Below are positions 6,787 through 11,751 of a DNA stretch of 11,751 nucleotides, piece by piece. Made by a program: the position numbers and the translations under genes. The notes beneath the pieces were generated by a model. That model saw only the letters and a program-made list of their open reading frames with translations, made no database searches and was not told where the DNA came from. The stretch's first letter is position 1. Every line of letters begins with the position of its first letter. The DNA comes from Candidatus Methylomirabilota bacterium (lineage in GTDB: Bacteria; Methylomirabilota; Methylomirabilia; Methylomirabilales; Methylomirabilaceae), in NCBI GenBank assembly GCA_016200385.1, contig JACQEV010000219.1, positions 1-11,751 of the forward strand, given 5' to 3'.

Positions 6787-7029
6787 ATGACGAATGGATT
6801 GGCAAGCAAACCAGCGCCTATAGGCCGCTCGGGGGCCAGCCAGCGGCTTGCCGCGGAGCGGCTGTTCGATCATCCGGCCGCTGCAACAGGCCTCCTGATC
6901 ATGGTCGGGCTGGTTGCGGCCGGATTTTTTTTCGTCCCGCTTCTGTGGTGGAGGGGAGACGACGCCGAGTTCGTAACGCTGGCCAGAGGCATCGCGAGCG
7001 GCCGGTGGATGCGCTACATGGGAGCCGCG
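6787..7029 (+). CDS. ArnT/PMT-like membrane glycosyltransferase, N-terminal fragment before a frameshift
   Basis: These 81 codons encode a short cytoplasmic end, a first membrane helix (ATGLLIMVGLVAAGFFFVPLLWW) and then GDDAEFVTLARGIASGRW. This is the conserved acidic first periplasmic loop of PMT/ArnT-type GT-C enzymes, where one acidic residue of the DD/DE pair is catalytic. After GCG 7027-7029 the frame turns into non-protein-like sequence until a stop at 7557. The expected continuation, SVKFPFGFPLLLAAVERIV, is found from 7031 in the +1-shifted frame. Skipping one base near 7030 gives a single protein of about 550 residues, a normal GT-C length. The start could be ATG 6787 or GTG 6778; neither has a clear Shine-Dalgarno site. 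The gene begins within 30 bases of the GT2 stop. An 8-T run at 6925-6932 is read in the correct frame and is not the cause. Confidence 0.72.
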
Positions 7030-7072
7030 GTCCGTAAAATTCCCATTTGGCTTCCCGCTACTCCTGGCCGCC

Positions 7073-8440
7073 GTGGAGCGCATCGTGCCCGGCGGGCTTC
7101 TGGCTATGAAGGGGCTCGTTGCGCTGCAATTTGCCTTGAGCATCCCGGTGGCGTATTGGCTGGCCAGACGGACGCTTCCAACTGGCGCTGCGCTCGGCGT
7201 GGCCCTGCTCTCCCTTACCAATCCTTATCTGATAGAGTTTTCCCACCATATCATGTCCGAAATCCCGTACCTGCTCTTTTCCTTGGCGGCCCTCCTTGCC
7301 GTGGACCGGGCTTTACGGACGGGCCGACTGCGCCCGGCCATCGTCTCGGCCATCCTGGTGGCCAGCGCCATCCTGATCAAGCCGGTTGGGCTGGCGCTGG
7401 GGGCGGGCTTGATACTCGCGCTGCGCCTGCAAGGCCAGCGCCGGGCTGCCATAGCCGTCGGGTCGGGCTGCCTCGCCGCCGTACTCCTGACGGCAGCATT
7501 GGGGGGGCCTTTTGCTCTGACGTCTTCGGCACGCTCAGACGAGTTAGACATCCATAATCCGGAGTTTCAATCGTATGTGAGCCGAATCTTTGAACGGGAT
7601 GCCTACCAACAGGTGACGGAGCGAGCGAGCCTGGGCGATCTCGCTGGCCGCGCTGCGCGCAATCTGTGGGGCTACGTCAGCACCAACCTGCCGCTAGTCC
7701 TGATGCCGTTCCCAGCTCTTCTGTTCGAGCAGGTCTGGACCTCCCCGTCAGGCCGGCTCATCTTGATTCTCTTGACACTGTGCGGGCTCAGTCTTGGCCT
7801 CGCGCGCTCCCTCCGCCTGCATCGCCCCGAAGCCTGGTATTTGGTCGTATACCTGGCTGGACTCCTTCTTTGGCCCTCGCGAGGAGTGGACCTCGGCCCC
7901 GGGAGGCGGTATCTGGTCCCACTTTTGCCTATCATGCTCATCTTTCTCATCAACGGACTGCAGCGCTTGTTGCGGCTGATCGGCGGGACCAGCCACCGGC
8001 TACAGCCCATCGGAACTGCCGTGCTTGTGGCCGCTATGTCTCTTTTGTATCTGTTCACCGCCAGGGATATCACGCGGGGTGAGCGCCACTATCCGCCCTC
8101 CTGGAGCGGCTACTATGAGGCTGCCGCGTGGCTGAAGCGACACGCCCCACCTGACGCGGTGATCCTGGCGAGAAAGCCTTTCGATCTCTACTTAGAGGCA
8201 GAGCGGCGAACAGCCTATTATCCCTACTCTCCTGACCCGGGAGATCTAGTCCGGGCCATCGAGCGATATCAGGCTGCCTACGTGGTGATCGATAGCCTCG
8301 GGCGCCAAGAGACGCCTCGATACCTGGTACCAGCGATCAATGCCAACAAGGAGCGATTCGCGATCGCATTCGCCAGCAGCATCGAGCCAAGGACCTATGT
8401 CCTTCGCACTATGGATCGGAGCGGGGTCCGGAGGCGCTAA
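7073..8440 (+). CDS. ArnT/PMT-like membrane glycosyltransferase, main C-terminal part (frameshifted gene)
   Basis: This 455-codon frame starts formally at GTG 7073, but real coding sequence extends upstream to about 7031 and belongs with the fragment at 6787-7029. The part beyond the break has about eight to ten hydrophobic helices, including segments around 12-31, 62-78, 87-119, 127-145, 205-218, 228-244, 254-267 and 280-296. GT-C landmarks are HHIMSEIPYLLFSLAALLAVDRAL (described by positions 58-81), the loop LIKPVG (101-106) and GRRYLVPLLP (277-286). A soluble periplasmic end (about 345-450) contains AAAWLKRHAPPDAVILARKP and AAYVVIDSLG. The function is transfer of a sugar from a lipid-phosphate donor to an unknown acceptor; the catalytic acidic loop sits in the other fragment. 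The stop is 3 bases before the next start, consistent with an operon. It could be a pseudogene, or the break could be a base-calling error. Confidence 0.8.
   Translation: MERIVPGGLLAMKGLVALQFALSIPVAYWLARRTLPTGAALGVALLSLTNPYLIEFSHHIMSEIPYLLFSLAALLAVDRALRTGRLRPAIVSAILVASAILIKPVGLALGAGLILALRLQGQRRAAIAVGSGCLAAVLLTAALGGPFALTSSARSDELDIHNPEFQSYVSRIFERDAYQQVTERASLGDLAGRAARNLWGYVSTNLPLVLMPFPALLFEQVWTSPSGRLILILLTLCGLSLGLARSLRLHRPEAWYLVVYLAGLLLWPSRGVDLGPGRRYLVPLLPIMLIFLINGLQRLLRLIGGTSHRLQPIGTAVLVAAMSLLYLFTARDITRGERHYPPSWSGYYEAAAWLKRHAPPDAVILARKPFDLYLEAERRTAYYPYSPDPGDLVRAIERYQAAYVVIDSLGRQETPRYLVPAINANKERFAIAFASSIEPRTYVLRTMDRSGVRRR
8430..8434 (+). promoter_or_regulatory. Ribosome binding site deciding the GTG start at 8444
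   Basis: GGAGG lies inside the last codons of the upstream gene, nine bases before GTG 8444. The ATGs at 8462 and 8468 have no comparable site, so the GTG is preferred. Confidence 0.6.
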
Positions 8441-8443
8441 GCA

Positions 8444-10534
8444 GTGAACATCGCCGGCCCGATGAGGATGTCTGGCGGGCTCCTTGCCCGCATGCTGCCT
8501 TACGGCCTGTGTCTCTACATCTTCACCCTTTCCATCTTCACGACCAGCGACCCGGACTTTTGGTGGCATCTGAAAAATGGCGAGCAGCTCCTCGCTGTCC
8601 GCCGAATCGCTGGACCTGATGTCTTTGCTTACACTTCGACAAACGCCCGCTGGGTTCAGCACTACTGGCTCTTCGACATCCTTCTGTTCCTGGCCTGCCG
8701 GGCGGTTGGCTTTAAGGGGCTGACGCTCTTGAAGGCAGCCTTTGTCACGTCCGTCTTTTGGATACTCTACCGATCGACCGAGCGTTCGATTGAACGCACA
8801 CCCGAGTGGCTCTCTGCGCGCTATGGGGAATTCAACGTCCCACCGGCCTCCCGTGCCCTGAACTGCCTCCTCGTCGCCCTCGCGGCAGGCGCGAGTCGCC
8901 CACGCTTTACCCCCAGGGCTGAGCTGGCTTCTCTTCTCATGTTCGTCCTGGCCTACCACCTGCTGGCCACGCGGCGGGAGCGTTCTCCCTACGCGCCGCT
9001 CTGGCTGCTTCCCCTTCAGCTTTTCTGGACGAACGTTCACGGGAGCTTCATTCTGGGGCTGCTCCTTCCCTGGCCGTTCGTGTTGGCGGACATCCCCTGG
9101 ATAGACCGATTGAAGGAAAAACCAACCCCGCAGCTCCGGGAGAGACCGCGGCATTGGGCCATCCTGGTTGTTTCCGCCGCCCTGCTGCCGGCGGTCTCGC
9201 TCCTGAATCCGAGCGGCTACCGCCTGCTACTCTTTCCATTCCGGATGATGGCGAAGTCCGATCTCCTCCAAATCGCCGAGTGGATTAGCCCCCTGGAGAC
9301 GATGCGCCGAGAGGGGTCCGTGACGGACCCCGACTTCTGGATCCTGCTGGCGCTTCTTGGCATCGCCCTCCTAGTGGGCGGCCTCTGGGTTCGACGGCTC
9401 GACCTTGCAGGAGGCTTGCTGGCCGTCGTCTTTGCCGTTCTCGCGTTGAAGCATGTCCGGATGATTTCGTTCTTTGCCCTCACCGCTCCACCCTTCATTG
9501 CGGCAACCGCCGTCGCGATCCGCACCCGCATGTCACAGCGCCGAGATGGAGCCGCAACATGTGTCAGGTGGGCCGGACCTTCCGCTGTCTGGCTCGTTTT
9601 GATCATCCTCGGGGTCCACCGGGTGGGTTGGGATGCCCGGTTTATCTTCGGCCTGGGGATCGACGAGTGGTCAGTGCCATCGCAGGCGGCGCGGTTCATC
9701 GAGGAAAAAGGGCTTCACGGCCGGATGCTGAACTCCCATGATCTGGGCGGCTACCTAATCTGGCGCCTCGGTCCGGAGCGGAAGGTTTTTATCGACGGGC
9801 GCTACGAGACCTACAGCCTTTTCCCCGAGACGCTCCTTGCCGACCATCGACGGGCGTTCCGGTCGGCGGACCAGTTCCAGACGGTCGCCGCACGGTACGG
9901 GATCACCTATGTCATCCTGAGTTTCCTGACCTTCGATTCCTGTCTTCGGTTCGAGCAGCTCGGCCTCGGCAGAACGTGGGCCCTGGTGTTCTGGGATGAC
10001 ATAGCCTGCATCTATCTCGCCAGGGTCCCCGAGCATGGAGGGCTGATCGAGACGTATGAATACCGGCATGCGCGATACGGCCTCGACGATCCGAACCTTT
10101 CCTCCCACCCGAGAGATCCCATCCAGGCGACCAAGGCTCTCGAGGAGCTGCAACGGGCCATCGACGCCAGCCCGTTCCACGAACGCGCGCTCCAGGGACA
10201 GGCCTATCTATACTTCGCGATGGGCGCCGGATCCTACAACCAGGCGCTCAGCAAACTAGGCGAGATCCATCGGCTCAATCCCAAATCGGCTTGGGCGCAT
10301 CTCATGACCTCCCAGATCTTCATGAATCGAGGAGATAATGAGGTGGCCATGCGCGAGGCGCAGGCGGCCCTCCGCCTGGACCCCTCGGATCCTACGGCCC
10401 ACGCGGTCCTTGCCAAGCTATACGCCCGACAAGGAGACCGCGAGTCCGCTCAACGGGAGTGGAAGACGTATGATCGGCTGGCGGCTCCTCCCGGAGCAGC
10501 GAAGGAGAACAGGAGGGGAGCGGATGTGCCATGA
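8444..10534 (+). CDS. GT-C-like multi-spanning membrane protein with C-terminal TPR domain
   Basis: This 696-residue protein has an N-terminal membrane half with about ten hydrophobic segments between 17 and 395. The first periplasmic loop carries SDPDFWWHLKNGEQLL (35-50) and DVFAYTS (59-65), followed by WVQHYWLFDILLF. This pattern is common in uncharacterised bacterial GT-C relatives; the acidic residues at 36/38 are the likely catalytic or metal-binding pair. A periplasmic domain at about 408-530 contains NSHDLGGYLIWRL (430-442) and FIDGRYETY (449-457). Residues about 560-680 form TPR-type helices, e.g. AALRLDPSDPTAHAVLAKLYARQGD. No substrate can be assigned; glycosyl transfer from a polyprenyl-linked donor is inferred, with the TPRs binding an acceptor or partner. 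It sits 3 bases after the preceding gene and overlaps the next start by 11 bases. Confidence 0.82.
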   Translation: MNIAGPMRMSGGLLARMLPYGLCLYIFTLSIFTTSDPDFWWHLKNGEQLLAVRRIAGPDVFAYTSTNARWVQHYWLFDILLFLACRAVGFKGLTLLKAAFVTSVFWILYRSTERSIERTPEWLSARYGEFNVPPASRALNCLLVALAAGASRPRFTPRAELASLLMFVLAYHLLATRRERSPYAPLWLLPLQLFWTNVHGSFILGLLLPWPFVLADIPWIDRLKEKPTPQLRERPRHWAILVVSAALLPAVSLLNPSGYRLLLFPFRMMAKSDLLQIAEWISPLETMRREGSVTDPDFWILLALLGIALLVGGLWVRRLDLAGGLLAVVFAVLALKHVRMISFFALTAPPFIAATAVAIRTRMSQRRDGAATCVRWAGPSAVWLVLIILGVHRVGWDARFIFGLGIDEWSVPSQAARFIEEKGLHGRMLNSHDLGGYLIWRLGPERKVFIDGRYETYSLFPETLLADHRRAFRSADQFQTVAARYGITYVILSFLTFDSCLRFEQLGLGRTWALVFWDDIACIYLARVPEHGGLIETYEYRHARYGLDDPNLSSHPRDPIQATKALEELQRAIDASPFHERALQGQAYLYFAMGAGSYNQALSKLGEIHRLNPKSAWAHLMTSQIFMNRGDNEVAMREAQAALRLDPSDPTAHAVLAKLYARQGDRESAQREWKTYDRLAAPPGAAKENRRGADVP
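10511..10518 (+). promoter_or_regulatory. Ribosome binding site deciding the ATG start at 10524
   Basis: AGGAGGGG stands five bases before ATG 10524, ideal spacing. A second ATG at 10531 also overlaps the upstream stop as ATGA, but its frame ends at a TAG after 25 codons, so it is not the gene start. Confidence 0.8.
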
Positions 10535-11751
10535 GCCAGTGGAGAAGAAGAGCGAGACCCGACTGGCGGCATTTGTGTCCTGGAGATCCGCAGCTTATCT
10601 TGTTCTAGCCCTCACGATAGGCCTGGCATATGGGAACAGCCTCAAGAACTCATTCGTCTATGATGATCATCTCCAAATCGTCCAGAACCCCAACATCAAA
10701 AGCCTTTCCGGTCTGAGGACTTACTTCCAGGCTCCCCATAAGGTCGTCGGGCCATACGAGGACGTCGAGAACTACCCGTACCGGCCTGTGTTCTGGGTCA
10801 GCCTTGCCTTAGATTATTTCATCTGGGGCGTCCGGCCGTTCGGATACCATCTGACGAATGTGGCCTTGCATATGCTGAACGCCTTCCTCGTGTTTACCCT
10901 GCTTCTCGCAAGCTTGCAAGCCAGGGTCCTGTCCTTCGTGACCGCGCTCCTCTGGGCCCTCCACCCTGTCCACACGGAGGTGGTGAATTCGCCATCGACG
11001 CGAGTCGTCCTCCTTTACGCCCTCTTCTATCTTCTTTCCCTCATCTTCTTTCTGAGAGGTACCGATCAAGCCAGGTGCAACCAGCTCCCCTGGCTGGTCG
11101 GCGGGTTCATCGCCTTTCCTCTCAGCCTGCTGTCTTATGAGATGGCCGTAACACTGCCAGCCATCGCCCTGCTTCTCGACGCCGCCCGCGCCAAGCGGAG
11201 CGGCACTCCCATAGGAGCTTCGATCCGGCGCAACGTTCCCGTTCATCTGGTGTTCCTGCTGTCCCTCATCGCGTACCTCGTCCTCCGCTATCTTGCGCTG
11301 CCAGTGAGCGCTCCTCGGGGCGCGGGATTTGCCCAGGGCCTGTGGCCCCGCTTGCTCCGCGTTCCGTCAATCCTTACGGCCGACCTTAGCCTGCTGGCAT
11401 TTCCGAGAAGCCTGAGCATTCATCGCTCTGTTTCAATCCCGCACCCTCACTCGATCTTCGAGCTCGATGTCCTGGGCTCCGTGCTTTCCATCGTGCTCAT
11501 TGCTCTGGCACTCGGGCGCCTGGCCAAGCACTGTGATGGGCCCCTCTGGGGCGTGGCTTGGTTCCTTCTCATCGAGAGCTCGGTTCTCAACCTGGTCCCG
11601 ATTTACCGTGTCGCCGCTGAGCGGTTCCTGTACCTTCCCTCGGTTGGGTTCCTGATCGCCATCGTGTTTGCGGCGGGCAATCTGATAGATCGCCTGAAAT
11701 CATCCCGACCCCAGGTAAAGTGGAGTTGGTATGCAGCGTATCTCTGTAGCG
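10524..11751 (+). CDS. TMTC-like GT-C membrane glycosyltransferase (partial, N-terminal 409 residues)
   Basis: The frame runs open from ATG 10524 to the right edge without a stop. The first helix is at about 22-37, followed by NSFVYDDHLQIVQNPNI (42-58). This is the hallmark acidic first loop of TMTC-type proteins (residues D47/D48). Other family marks are YPYRPV (84-89), GYHLTNVALHMLNAFLV (107-123), ALHPVHTEVVN (145-155), SYEMAVTLP (near 215), and VPIYRVAAERFLYLPSVGF (358-376). In TMTC relatives the membrane part is followed by TPR repeats, which would lie beyond the window. Eukaryotic TMTC proteins O-mannosylate secreted proteins using dolichyl-phosphate mannose; bacterial relatives are uncharacterised, so the substrate is unknown. 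The usual 'SKES' segment is replaced by SYEM here. It overlaps the upstream gene by 11 bases, which points to co-translation of two GT-C-like proteins. Confidence 0.87.
   Translation, partial: MCHEPVEKKSETRLAAFVSWRSAAYLVLALTIGLAYGNSLKNSFVYDDHLQIVQNPNIKSLSGLRTYFQAPHKVVGPYEDVENYPYRPVFWVSLALDYFIWGVRPFGYHLTNVALHMLNAFLVFTLLLASLQARVLSFVTALLWALHPVHTEVVNSPSTRVVLLYALFYLLSLIFFLRGTDQARCNQLPWLVGGFIAFPLSLLSYEMAVTLPAIALLLDAARAKRSGTPIGASIRRNVPVHLVFLLSLIAYLVLRYLALPVSAPRGAGFAQGLWPRLLRVPSILTADLSLLAFPRSLSIHRSVSIPHPHSIFELDVLGSVLSIVLIALALGRLAKHCDGPLWGVAWFLLIESSVLNLVPIYRVAAERFLYLPSVGFLIAIVFAAGNLIDRLKSSRPQVKWSWYAAYLCS

Noticed and set aside
6925..6932. The 8-T run as the cause of the frameshift
   Set aside because: The reading frame gives sensible GT-C sequence on both sides of the run; the break is about 100 bases further on.
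7030..7557. Continuation of the first ArnT-like frame beyond the break
   Set aside because: After 7029 it becomes Arg/Gly/Pro-rich with no hydrophobic segments, while the other frame shows continuous membrane-protein sequence. It is out-of-frame reading.
8246..9154. A 302-codon minus-strand frame
   Set aside because: It is a charged, low-order translation antisense to two well-supported membrane protein genes.

Overview
The window reads as a piece of chromosome from a GC-rich, diderm (Gram-negative type) bacterium. Genes are tightly packed, GTG and ATG starts are mixed, Shine-Dalgarno sites are purine-rich, and at least four proteins carry Sec-type signal peptides, one of them related to the periplasmic chaperone SurA. 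The combination of secreted HEAT-repeat proteins with large TPR-bearing membrane glycosyltransferases resembles poorly cultured soil and groundwater lineages such as Methylomirabilota/Rokubacteria, Acidobacteriota or Nitrospirota. That placement is an impression, not a demonstration. I see no rRNA, tRNA, CRISPR array, insertion sequence or phage gene.

Layout. (1) Positions 1-610, minus strand: the N-terminus of a membrane-anchored protein, probably an SGNH/GDSL-type hydrolase, runs off the left edge. It is preceded, with an ATGA overlap, by a small ORF of unknown nature. (2) Positions about 740-2050, plus strand: a stand-alone unit encoding an exported, beta-rich protein of unknown function. 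It has a consensus-like promoter (TTGACA, 17-base spacer, TAGAAG), an unclear start with a possible frame break in the signal peptide, and a 15-bp hairpin terminator. (3) Positions 2267-5765: three genes whose stop and start codons overlap (GTGA, then ATGA). They encode a secreted HEAT-repeat protein, a SurA-N-type protein with no visible parvulin domain, and a second secreted HEAT-repeat protein. (4) Positions 5883-11751: four glycan-related genes in a row. They are a DPM1-like family 2 glycosyltransferase with two C-terminal membrane helices; an ArnT/PMT-like GT-C membrane glycosyltransferase split by a frameshift near 7030; a GT-C-like membrane protein with a C-terminal TPR domain; and a TMTC-like GT-C protein that runs off the right edge.

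How the genes may work together (inference): the GT2 enzyme could charge polyprenyl phosphate with a sugar at the inner face of the membrane, and the three multi-spanning GT-C-like proteins could use such donors at the periplasmic face to glycosylate lipid, polysaccharide or protein. The HEAT/SurA-N/HEAT operon looks like an envelope protein-handling or scaffolding module of undescribed function. No terminator is visible between 5765 and 5883, so the two blocks could share a transcript.
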